NCBI GenBank assembly: GCA_016934255.1
Contig: JAFGTG010000285.1
Span: 1-32,902 of the forward strand
Direction of reading: 5' to 3'
Source: Sedimentisphaerales bacterium
Lineage (GTDB): Bacteria > Planctomycetota > Phycisphaerae > Sedimentisphaerales > Anaerobacaceae
Length of the DNA: 32,902 bases
The notes below the pieces were generated by a model. That model was given only the letters and a program-made list of their open reading frames with translations, made no database searches and was not told where the DNA came from. Shown here piece by piece: positions 9,246 through 17,457 of this stretch. The position numbers and the translations under genes were made by a program. The number at the start of each line of letters is the position of its first letter. Positions within the stretch are counted from its first letter, which is position 1.

Positions 9246-11417
9246 ATGTCAATGACCAGACAACAATTTACAGCCTGCGTGATTTCCATAATTACAGCCC
9301 TGTTATGGACATCTTACAGTAACGGTCAAGTTGATCCAAAATCCGTCGTAGGGCTTTGGCGTTTCGATGAAGCCTCGGGTAATATTGCTAAGGACAGCTC
9401 CGGGCATGATTATGATGCCGACCTCAAAAAAAATCCTATATGGGTGGAGGGAAAATTCGGCCATGCTCTCGAATTTCAGAACGGAAGCTATCTTGAAGTT
9501 CGTAATTCGAGTCAAAACCTGTCATTCGGTGGAGCCAAGCCGTTCAGTATCACCGCCTGGGTAAGGAATCAGGGCGGGGGAACTCTCATGGGTAAGTTTA
9601 ACGGGGGCATCATAGGCGCCTACATCGTCTCAATCAGCGGAAGCGGCACAGTCTCATTTCACAGAGAAGTCGATCCCTGGTCATTTTCCGGCGCCAAGAC
9701 CCTGCCGGACAATGATTTTGGGCATGTGGCCGTCACGTACGACGGGGCTATAATGAAGATATATGTCAACGGGGAATTCGATGCCGAACAGGAGCGAGGT
9801 CCTCAAAATACGGACACCGCCACTCCGGTTCTCATCGGCGCCCGATTTACGAATAACGAGCCCAGCGAATTCTTTAACGGCGTGCTCGATGACGTCGCTC
9901 TTTTCGATGTAGCCCTTACAGAGCAGCAGATCAGAGACGTCATGTCCGATCTCACCTTCCCCAAAGCCTACAATCCCATTCCGGAGGATGGGGCCATCCA
10001 TGAGGATACGTGGGTGAGCCTAAGCTGGTCGCCGGGCGATTTCGCTGCTTCTCACGACGTGTATCTGGGGGATAACTTCGGCGATGTGTCTAATGCCACT
10101 CATGATTCACCATTTTACTGGGGCAATCAGGCATCCGCGTTTTATATGGCTGGTTTTCCGGGATTCGCTTATCCGGAAGGCCTGATCCCGGGCGCGACAT
10201 ACTATTGGCGAATTGATGAGGTTAATGACGCCCATTCGAATAGTCCGTGGAAAGGTGATGTCTGGAGTTTCTCGATTCCCCCCAAGACGGCTTTTCATCC
10301 GGATCCGGCGGATGGAGACGCGGTATCGAATACGGATAATGTGAAGTTACGCTGGATGGCGGGCTATGGAGCCAAATTACACACCGTGTATATTGGCAAC
10401 GATTACGACGAGGTGAGTAACGCCGTCGGTGGGATGATGCAAGATTCAACGACTTACAACGCCGGAACACTTGAAATCGAGAACGTGTATTATTGGCGAG
10501 TCGATGAGTTTGACGCTGTCGAGACCTATAAAGGCGACGTGTGGACCTTTACGACGCCGGGCGCCGTGGGAAGTCCACAGCCGGCCAATGGAGCTACCGA
10601 TGTACCGATGGTAACGGTTCTTAGCTGGAGAGCGGCAGACAACGCTACATCGCATCAGGTGTACTTCGGACTGGATAAGGACACTGTACGTAGTGCCGAT
10701 ACCGGCTCGCCCGAATACAAAGGATCGAAGGCATTGGGTGATGAAAACTATGATCCCGGACTGCTTGAACTGGGTATAACGTACTATTGGCGTGTGGATG
10801 AGGTTTATAATGGAAATCCGGCGAAAGGCCCCGTTTGGAGCTTCACAGTCGGTGATTATCTTGTGGTCGATGATTTCGAGAGCTACACCGATGATGAAAC
10901 CTCCGGTGAAGCCATCTGGCAAACGTGGATTGACGGCTTCGGTGTCGCGGATAACGGCGCGCAGGTTGGTTATCTGATGCCTCCGTATTGTGAGCGGATT
11001 ATCGTGCATGGCGGCGTCCAATCCATGCCGCTTTTTTACACCAACGAGACCGGTGTGACAAACTCGAAAGGCGTGATGACCTTAACAACACTGCGCGACT
11101 GGACACAGGCAGGCGTTACAGAATTGTCGCTTTGGTTCCGGGGTGTTTCAGGAAATGCAGCCGAGCCTCTGTATGTGGCGCTTTCCAACAGCGTCGGCTC
11201 GCTGGCGGTCGTGGCCCACGATGATCCGAGTGCGGCAACAATCCGCTCTTGGGTGCAGTGGCGTATCCCATTACAAAGCTTTGCCGATCAGGGGATCAAT
11301 CTCACCAATGTAGATAAGCTTGTGGTGGGTCTGGGCAGCGAATCCGGTATGGCAACCGCTGGCGGCTCGGGTACGATATACATCGATAACATAAGGCTAT
11401 ATCGGCCTACTCCATAG
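9246..11417 (+). CDS. Secreted LamG/Fn3-like modular protein, paralogue 1
   Basis: This is a 723-residue exported protein with no enzymatic motif, probably a glycan-binding or adhesive surface protein. Domains in order are: signal peptide 1-27; a concanavalin-like LamG domain about 33-238 (VVGLWRFDEASG, FSITAWVRNQ, YVNGEFD, GVLDDVALFDVALTEQQI); three Fn3-like repeats at about 241-346, 347-439 and 440-535, each ending in YYWR(I/V)DE plus GDVW or GPVW; then a 190-residue C-terminal module that starts at DDFESYTDD and ends in TIYIDNIRLY. An AGGAGG box lies 8 bases before the ATG. There is no PEP-CTERM, LPXTG or terminal membrane helix, so the anchoring mode is unknown. It is a paralogue of the genes at 19348 and 21470 and is more diverged from both than they are from each other. 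The function is inferred from domains only. Confidence 0.85.
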   Translation: MSMTRQQFTACVISIITALLWTSYSNGQVDPKSVVGLWRFDEASGNIAKDSSGHDYDADLKKNPIWVEGKFGHALEFQNGSYLEVRNSSQNLSFGGAKPFSITAWVRNQGGGTLMGKFNGGIIGAYIVSISGSGTVSFHREVDPWSFSGAKTLPDNDFGHVAVTYDGAIMKIYVNGEFDAEQERGPQNTDTATPVLIGARFTNNEPSEFFNGVLDDVALFDVALTEQQIRDVMSDLTFPKAYNPIPEDGAIHEDTWVSLSWSPGDFAASHDVYLGDNFGDVSNATHDSPFYWGNQASAFYMAGFPGFAYPEGLIPGATYYWRIDEVNDAHSNSPWKGDVWSFSIPPKTAFHPDPADGDAVSNTDNVKLRWMAGYGAKLHTVYIGNDYDEVSNAVGGMMQDSTTYNAGTLEIENVYYWRVDEFDAVETYKGDVWTFTTPGAVGSPQPANGATDVPMVTVLSWRAADNATSHQVYFGLDKDTVRSADTGSPEYKGSKALGDENYDPGLLELGITYYWRVDEVYNGNPAKGPVWSFTVGDYLVVDDFESYTDDETSGEAIWQTWIDGFGVADNGAQVGYLMPPYCERIIVHGGVQSMPLFYTNETGVTNSKGVMTLTTLRDWTQAGVTELSLWFRGVSGNAAEPLYVALSNSVGSLAVVAHDDPSAATIRSWVQWRIPLQSFADQGINLTNVDKLVVGLGSESGMATAGGSGTIYIDNIRLYRPTP

Positions 11418-11858
11418 ACAGGGGTATAGGATGACTGTATTGAGTTAGTCGTCGGTTCTTCCTTATATTGAACAAGTTCATTGAAGACGATGACGCCCGA
11501 TAATTTATTTAAAATTGTGTCTCTGGCCTAACAACTTACATTTTTTTGGGCTCGATTTGAAAAAACAAGCTGGCGTGGAGACATTTCGGTGACACGTTCT
11601 GCCAAGGAAATCTGACGTTTTTTCGGTCGATAAATTGAAGCTGTTTAAATGGTGACATATCACTATTTAAAATCTTCTTTTTGTGTCAATCCTGCTCGTC
11701 AATCTTTAGTTTTTTCTTGTTTGTTCCAGGCTTCGCAGAGGTCAATTTAGGTTATTCATAGACTCTATTGTGTGTGGGTGAGTGTCACCGAGTTTGAGGC
11801 GATGGCCTTGTTTTGAAATTCAAGTTTGTTGTTATCACTCTTTTTCTGTGGTTACAAG
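11418..11858. other. Non-coding, AT-rich spacer after the first LamG gene
   Basis: No ORF of note was found. The stretch contains one copy of a diverged 250-base repeat (11479-11731, listed separately). No clear intrinsic terminator was seen directly after the LamG stop codon. Confidence 0.5.
11479..11731 (+). repeat. Dispersed about 250-bp repeat, copy 1 (3' flank of LamG paralogue 1)
   Basis: This segment resembles 23681-23927, downstream of paralogue 3. Shared blocks in the same order are CATTGAAGACG, CCCGATAA, TGGCCT, AACATTTTTT-like, GGCTGGCGTGGAGACA or its AGCTGGCGTGGAGACA form, a GACAC box, AAAATCTTC with TTTGTG, and a closing TTCCAG. Similarity is patchy, so the copies are old. Whether it is a relic gene end, an RNA or a mobile-element scar is open. 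Confidence 0.55.
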
Positions 11859-12273
11859 CTACTTGAGTTTCTCAAACCTGTTGGTGACGACTTGCATTTC
11901 CCGGACTTGTGAGTCATCGTACTGAGGCTTCAAGATCAACAAACGCTTGCCATCAGGTGCAGAATCATAAGATAAACCACCCACGTTTATATACGGCCCT
12001 TCAAAAAGCAATCGATGTGGACCCGCTTTAAACTCAAGTTTTGTTGAGATAGAGATAACCATCCATTTATTGTTGCTGCGATAAAACAATTCATTCCCCT
12101 TGTAACGACCAGATTGGTTCTTCTGCCCAATCATGTGAAATCTGTCACACCTTATCCATAGAGGGATATGGCCGTATGTACACCATCAATCCGCCTTCCC
12201 TGCTTGACATATACACCATCCACCGATCTTCTGGTGAGAACGCTGGGAAATTTTCATGGTCTAACGATATCAT
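11859..12273 (-). pseudogene. Decayed C-terminus of a PD40/TolB-like beta-propeller protein
   Basis: On the minus strand the last 91 codons (12134-11859) read ELFYRSNNKWMVISIST, then PHRLLFEGPY, YDSAPDGKRLLILKP and a closing NRFEKLK. This is the typical end of WD40-like PD40 propellers found in TolB relatives and some Ser/Thr kinases. Upstream, another frame gives HENFPAFSPEDRWMVYMSS then VYIRPYPSMDKV, a TGA where a tryptophan is expected, and QISHDWAEEPIWSLQG. It therefore needs both a nonsense change and a frameshift near 12100 to join the final segment. The rest of the propeller and any N-terminal domain are gone. No promoter or ribosome site was seen. It is isolated between the LamG gene and the TetR relic. 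Confidence 0.75.
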
Positions 12274-12436
12274 TCTTTATTTCGCTACTGGCATGCATCG
12301 TAAGTGATCTGTTGCGTACATAGCTCACAACCTATCCCGATCTGGACTATGTCCGCTTTTACGGAAGGACGAAATATTCTATTCGCGAGTTGAAATAAAA
12401 ATTTAAAATATACGTCTTATTTCTTAGGATGGCATT

Positions 12437-12950
12437 ATGGCGAATAGAGAAGACGGCAAGAAAACGCGTGAAAAGTTGCTAAAGGCGGCATCTGAGGTCT
12501 TTTCGACAAAAGGCTATTGGAATGCTACGATTGCAGAAATATGCCGGAAAGCCGGGAGTAACATTGCGGCAGTGAACTACCACTTCGGCAGCAAGGATGC
12601 CCTGTATATGGCCGTCTGGAACAATGCCTTTGACCAAGCCACAAGGGTCTATCCCTTAGATGGAGGCATTTCACCCGACGCTCCTGCGGAAGAACATCTA
12701 CGAGCTTTGATTCATAACGCAATTATTGGGATCGAAAGCGAGCGATTGGGAGATAGGATTTTGTGAAATGAGCGTGATTAGCCAGTTCTTAGCTTTGGGA
12801 TTTCGACGGGGCAACCTTACCTCAAGTTTAGTGAAAAATAAAGCTAAACTCACCACAGAGTATATAGATGCTCTTGTTGAACATATTACGCGTTTTTCAT
12901 TGGCGGGAATCAAAGTCGTCCGCGAGAATGTCGGATTTAGTAAAGTATAA
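12437..12950 (+). pseudogene. Broken TetR/AcrR-family regulator (CecR/DUF1956-like), likely former repressor of the efflux operon
   Basis: The first 109 codons encode an intact TetR DNA-binding domain: TREKLLKAASEVFSTKGYWNATIAEICRKAG with the recognition helix followed by SNIAAVNYHFGSKDALY. After IGIESERLGDRIL the frame ends at a TGA (12764-12766). The neighbouring frame continues with family-like sequence, CEMSVISQFLALGFRRG and YIDALVEHITRFSLAGIKVVRE, to a stop at 12950. The two parts together cover about 170 codons, whereas relatives are near 210-225 residues, so a deletion of roughly 40-50 codons combined with a shift of frame is the simplest reading. The ligand-binding and dimer core is thus lost. 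The gene lies 227 bases upstream of an RND operon in the same direction, the usual position for a local repressor. The short N-terminal product could still be made and bind DNA weakly. Confidence 0.8.
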
Positions 12951-12994
12951 ATCCATTTGGAGTCTCAACAAAGCGCAAACACAATGCAATATAT

Positions 12995-13011
12995 GACTTA
13001 GAACTAAAGTC
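12995..13011. promoter_or_regulatory. Imperfect palindrome upstream of the efflux operon
   Basis: GACTT (12995-12999) and AAGTC (13007-13011) form a short inverted repeat with a 7-base centre, about 90 bases before the efflux promoter. It could be a relic operator for the TetR-type regulator, but the arms are short enough to occur by chance. Confidence 0.22.
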
Positions 13012-13098
13012 CGCATGATATGATAAGACAATCACAGGAGGCTTTTCTCATCTGCATTATAAGAAACCATGAAATTAATAGTACTTAACAGGACGAAG

Positions 13099-13127
13099 TT
13101 GGCTAATGGAAATATAATAAGTATAAT
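13099..13127 (+). promoter_or_regulatory. Sigma70-like promoter of the RND efflux operon
   Basis: TTGGCT (13099-13104) and a perfect TATAAT (13122-13127) are spaced by 17 bases. The implied start near 13134 leaves a leader of about 44 bases before the adaptor ATG at 13178. Confidence 0.62.
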
Positions 13128-13177
13128 GATCGAGTTTAGAGTGATTTTATTTTAGTACAAGGTATTTAGGTAAAACG

Positions 13178-14347
13178 ATGAAAAAGCTATTACTATTGCT
13201 GCTTATCGTGGCAATCGCTGTATTGGCAGGTTGGCAGTTATACCAATGGCTCACCAGTTCGGACGTGACAAAAAAGCCTGATCGTTCCAAAGTTGCAGTA
13301 CCTGTTGAGACGACACCCATCCAGATCGGCCCTATTCATGATGTCGGTGTCTTTACGGGTTCCTTGGAACCAAAGTCACAGTTCGTCGTCGCGCCAAAGG
13401 TCGCCGGCTGGTTGAGGGAATTGCTCGTCGATGTTGGCGACACGGTGAACCGCCGGCAAATTATTGCGGTCCTGGACGACGAAGAATTCACACAGGAAGT
13501 GGAGCAAGCTCGGGCCGAGCTACAGGTGGCCACGGCGAACGCGGCCAATTGCGCCAGCGATCTTGATATCGCCAAACGCGAATACGAGAGGGCCAAAGCG
13601 CTCCGCGAAAAGCAGATCGCGTCGGCTTCAGAATTAGATGTCTCGGAGGCGTCGTTCAACGCCTGCCAGACGAGACACAAGGTCTCACTGGCCCACGTGG
13701 CCCAGAAGGAGGCAGCCCTGAAGACCGCACTTGTTCGGCTTTCCTACACGAAGGTTCAGGTCTTCTGGGAAGAGGGGGATCAAACACGCGTTGTGGGTGA
13801 GCGATTTGTGGATGAAGGAGCCCTTCTGCAGGTGAATCAGCCCATCGTTTCTATTCTCCAAATCAATCCGCTGACGGCCGTGGTTTACGTCATTGAGAGG
13901 GACTATCCAAAAGTCAAAATAGGCCAACAGGCCGTTGTGACGACTGATGCTTACCCCGGCAAGACGTTTACCGGTGGTATTACCCGTATCGCGCCGCTGC
14001 TGAAGGAAAGCAGCCGCCAGGCAAGGATGGAAGTCGAGGTCCCGAATCCCGACCTTATACTCAAGCCGGGAATGTTTATCAGAGCGAAGATCGAGTTTAC
14101 CAAACATGAAGAGGCCACACTGGTTCCTCTGGCGGCGCTGGTCAGAAGAAATGACCAGGAGGGGATTTTTATCGCCGACCCACAGCATCTCAAGGCCCGT
14201 TTCGTCCCCGTGACGACCGGTATCCTCGGCGACGAGATGGTCGAAATCATAAAGCCGGCGATTTCGGGTCTGGCGGTCACAATGGGTAATCATCTCCTGG
14301 AGGACGGCTCCAATATTACGATGCCCGGATCAGGAGATTCCCAATGA
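13178..14347 (+). CDS. RND efflux periplasmic adaptor (HlyD/MFP family)
   Basis: This 389-residue membrane-fusion protein links an inner-membrane RND pump to an outer-membrane channel. An N-terminal hydrophobic segment (3-25) anchors or exports it. The lipoyl-like half-motif FVVAPKVAGWLRELLVDVGDTV (about 67-88) is followed by a long alanine- and glutamate-rich coiled-coil hairpin (about 100-185), a second lipoyl half (VDEGALLQVNQPIV), a beta-barrel region with VKIGQQAVVTTDAYPGKTF, and the family closing region LKPGMFIRAKIEF then VPLAALVRR. Its stop overlaps the pump start (ATGA at 14344-14347), so translation is probably coupled. The three genes form one operon behind the promoter at 13099. 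The exported substrate is not evident. Confidence 0.93.
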   Translation: MKKLLLLLLIVAIAVLAGWQLYQWLTSSDVTKKPDRSKVAVPVETTPIQIGPIHDVGVFTGSLEPKSQFVVAPKVAGWLRELLVDVGDTVNRRQIIAVLDDEEFTQEVEQARAELQVATANAANCASDLDIAKREYERAKALREKQIASASELDVSEASFNACQTRHKVSLAHVAQKEAALKTALVRLSYTKVQVFWEEGDQTRVVGERFVDEGALLQVNQPIVSILQINPLTAVVYVIERDYPKVKIGQQAVVTTDAYPGKTFTGGITRIAPLLKESSRQARMEVEVPNPDLILKPGMFIRAKIEFTKHEEATLVPLAALVRRNDQEGIFIADPQHLKARFVPVTTGILGDEMVEIIKPAISGLAVTMGNHLLEDGSNITMPGSGDSQ

Positions 14348-17300
14348 AAGTTTCGCGTTTTGCCGTGCACCGTCCCATTTTTACGATCATGGTGGTCTTG
14401 ATGGTCTTGCTTCTGGGCATTATTTCATTGCTGCGGCTGCCTATCGATCTGATGCCTGACATTTCCTACCCAACATTGAGCATCTCCTGCGCGTATGAAA
14501 ACGCCGGTCCCGAGGAAATTGAGGAGCTCATCGCCCGGCCGATCGAACAGGCCGTTAGTGCCGTGCCAGGGGTCGATGAGCTGACTTCGACTTCCGTTGA
14601 GGGCCAGGGCACAGTTCGTGTGACGTTTGCCTGGGGGACGGATCTGGACGCCGCCGCGAATGACATCCGCGATCGACTGGACCGGATTATCGACAACTTG
14701 CCCGAAGACGCGGAGCGGCCTTCGCTTCGAAAATACGATCTGGCCAGCTTCTCGATATTGAGCCTCGGCGCTTCGAGCAATCTGGATCCCGTCCAAACCC
14801 GACAAATTATCGAAGACCAGGTGCAGTACCGTCTCGAGCGTGTTCCAGGCGTGGCGGCCGTTCTTATTCGGGGAGGTCTGGACCGCGAGATACACGTCAG
14901 TCTCGACCCGGCCAAGATTAACGCGCTGGGGATACCGCTCGAATCTATTCTGGCACGCATCCGGGAGGGAAACGTCAACATCCCGGCCGGTACAATCGAA
15001 CAAGGCAACTTTGAGATTACCGTCCGAACGCCCGGCGAATACACCGACCTCAAGCAACTTCAGGATACGGTGATCGCCATCCGGCATGGCGCGCCCATCC
15101 AATTAAAAGAAATCGCCCTCGTGGAGGACTCGTGGCAAAAAATCACTCGAATCGTCCGTATTAACGACGTACCGGGAATATGGCTCTCTGTGTACAAGCA
15201 ATCCGGTAAGAACACCGTAGAAGTCGCACGTGCTGCGCTGGCTGAGCTCGAGCGCATCAACCGCGATATCCCACAAATAGACATTATACCCATCATCGAC
15301 ACATCGGATTATATCATGCGTTCCATCACGAACGTCGGCACATCCGCGATCTACGGGGGTTTGCTGGCCGTCTTGGTGCTTTTACTGTTTCTTCGCAATC
15401 TCCGCAGCACTATCGTCATCGCCACGGCGATTCCCGTCTCGATCATTGCGACCTTTGCCCTGTTGTACTTCGGTCACGCTACCCTCAATATCATGACGCT
15501 CGGTGGCCTAGCTCTGGGAATCGGTATGCTGGTCGATAATTCGATTGTCGTTCTCGAGAATATCTTTCGTATGAGGGAATCAGGCGATCCGCTGGAGCAT
15601 GCGGCCGTCCACGGCGCTGAAGAAGTCACCTCAGCGGTCATCGCCAGCACGTTAACGACGCTGGTGGTTTTCCTGCCGCTGGTCTTCATCAAAGGAATGT
15701 CCGGCGTCATGTTCAAGCAGCTTTCTCTGGTCGTGAGCTTCTCGCTGCTATGCTCTCTTGCCGTAGCCCTGACGGTCGTGCCGACGCTTTCCGCCCGCAT
15801 CCTTCATCGTGAGTCGAGTGCTGAAAGATCGAAACATACGCTTCGCGGCAGTATCTTCGAGCTGAGCGGCCGATCTCTCAAAGCCCTTGAGAACCGCTAT
15901 AAGCAACTGCTGCACTTCTCTTTGGCCAATCGAGCCTTTGTTGTAACTCTTGCCATTCTGCTTCTGATTGCCAGCCTCCTGCTCACACCGTATGTTGGCG
16001 TCGAGTTGATGCCCGCTACGGACGAAGGTGTGGTTCGCGTCGAGGGCGAGATGGCGGTTGGGACCCGGCTGGGTCTGCTGGATGAAAAATTCAAGGTTAT
16101 CGAGAACATCGTCAATGAGTCGGTGCCTGAAATAAGGTGCACGAGAACAAACGTCGGGGGCTCCCGATGGCACGGATCAGGTGGCCATACGGGTGATGTC
16201 CGCATCTCGCTGAAACCTCAGTCTGAAAGAAACAGATCGAGCGAGCAGATCGCCGTGGACTTGCGAAACAAACTGAGCAATATGCCTGGAATGATTGTCC
16301 GAACCCGCGCCGACCAGGGACTGTTTGTCTTTCGTATGATGACGCAAGGGGCAGATAAGGTGCAGGTTGAAGTTCGGGGCCATGACCTTCAGATGGCGGA
16401 TCACCTGGCGGCCCAGGTCAAAGATATCGTCGAATCCGTCGATGGGATTACGGACGCCCGGGTCAGCCGGGAGTCGGGCAACCCCGAAGAGCTGGTCCTC
16501 ATCGACCGACAGAAAGCTGCCGACATGAACCTGACCGTCTCCAAGATAGCCAATGCACTCCAGACGATCCTCTCTGGAACAAGGGCCGGCTATTATCGTC
16601 AGGGCGGCGACGAATACGCCATCCTCGTGAAACTCCGAGACGCCGAGCAGATGGACCTGCGGGACATTCTCGATCTGACGATAACCAACTCTGAAGGTGA
16701 GCCCGTCGTTCTCAGAAATGTGGTGACCGTCGGACCTCGGAGAGGCCCCGTGCTGATCGAGCGAAAGGACCAGGAGCGCATCGTCACGGTCTCGGCGGAA
16801 ATAAGCGGAAGGGACATGGGCTCCATTCTTTCGGATATTCGAGAACAACTGCAAAAAGTCCCCGTTCCGCCTGAATTCACCATTGGCTTTGGCGGCGATT
16901 ACGAAGAGCAGCAGAAATCGTTTCGCGAGCTTCTGCTCAGTTGCATTTTGGCGATTGTGCTGGTTTATATGGTCATGGCGTGCCAGTACGAATCCCTGCG
17001 TGATCCTTTTGTCGTGATGTTTTCCGTGCCGCTGGCCGCGATCGGCGTGGTCCTGATGCTCTTCCTGACGCGGACGACTTTCAATGTACAGTCCTTCATA
17101 GGGTGTATCATGCTGGAAGGTATCGTCGTTAATAACGCCATTCTCCTGGTGGACCATACGAACCTGCTTCGTCGCAAGGCCGGCCTGCCCCTTCGGGAGG
17201 CTATCGAGGAGGCTGGCCGAAGACGCTTACGACCTATTCTCATGACGGCCATGACGACGGTGATCGGTCTGATGCCGCTGGCGCTCGGGCTCGGTGAAGG

Positions 17301-17457
17301 GGGGGAAGCGCAGGCCCCCATGGCCAGGGCCGTCATAGGGGGGTTACTCAGCTCAACCCTCATTACGCTCGTGTTTGTTCCCGTTGTCTATTCCGTTTTC
17401 GAACGTCTCAAACCCGGGTCAACTTCCGATGGCAGTATTAGCGCGGCCACAAGTTGA
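14344..17457 (+). CDS. RND family multidrug/solute efflux pump, AcrB-like inner-membrane transporter
   Basis: This is a 1037-residue pump of normal length for the hydrophobe/amphiphile efflux (HAE) RND family, driven by proton flow across the inner membrane. It opens with the family signature FAVHRPIFTIMVVLMVLLLG, then LPIDLMPDISYPT, and shows the expected two large periplasmic loops and two clusters of membrane helices. The proton-relay region is ALGIGMLVDNSIVVLENIFR, with D398 matching the first aspartate of AcrB TM4. The second is Asn, as is common in this subgroup. TM10 carries EGIVVNNAILLVDH, with Asn930 at the AcrB lysine position. Both overlaps (with the adaptor by 4 bases, with the outer-membrane factor at TTGA) argue for a stoichiometric complex. 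Drug, lipid or signal export are all possible. Confidence 0.94.
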   Translation: MKVSRFAVHRPIFTIMVVLMVLLLGIISLLRLPIDLMPDISYPTLSISCAYENAGPEEIEELIARPIEQAVSAVPGVDELTSTSVEGQGTVRVTFAWGTDLDAAANDIRDRLDRIIDNLPEDAERPSLRKYDLASFSILSLGASSNLDPVQTRQIIEDQVQYRLERVPGVAAVLIRGGLDREIHVSLDPAKINALGIPLESILARIREGNVNIPAGTIEQGNFEITVRTPGEYTDLKQLQDTVIAIRHGAPIQLKEIALVEDSWQKITRIVRINDVPGIWLSVYKQSGKNTVEVARAALAELERINRDIPQIDIIPIIDTSDYIMRSITNVGTSAIYGGLLAVLVLLLFLRNLRSTIVIATAIPVSIIATFALLYFGHATLNIMTLGGLALGIGMLVDNSIVVLENIFRMRESGDPLEHAAVHGAEEVTSAVIASTLTTLVVFLPLVFIKGMSGVMFKQLSLVVSFSLLCSLAVALTVVPTLSARILHRESSAERSKHTLRGSIFELSGRSLKALENRYKQLLHFSLANRAFVVTLAILLLIASLLLTPYVGVELMPATDEGVVRVEGEMAVGTRLGLLDEKFKVIENIVNESVPEIRCTRTNVGGSRWHGSGGHTGDVRISLKPQSERNRSSEQIAVDLRNKLSNMPGMIVRTRADQGLFVFRMMTQGADKVQVEVRGHDLQMADHLAAQVKDIVESVDGITDARVSRESGNPEELVLIDRQKAADMNLTVSKIANALQTILSGTRAGYYRQGGDEYAILVKLRDAEQMDLRDILDLTITNSEGEPVVLRNVVTVGPRRGPVLIERKDQERIVTVSAEISGRDMGSILSDIREQLQKVPVPPEFTIGFGGDYEEQQKSFRELLLSCILAIVLVYMVMACQYESLRDPFVVMFSVPLAAIGVVLMLFLTRTTFNVQSFIGCIMLEGIVVNNAILLVDHTNLLRRKAGLPLREAIEEAGRRRLRPILMTAMTTVIGLMPLALGLGEGGEAQAPMARAVIGGLLSSTLITLVFVPVVYSVFERLKPGSTSDGSISAATS

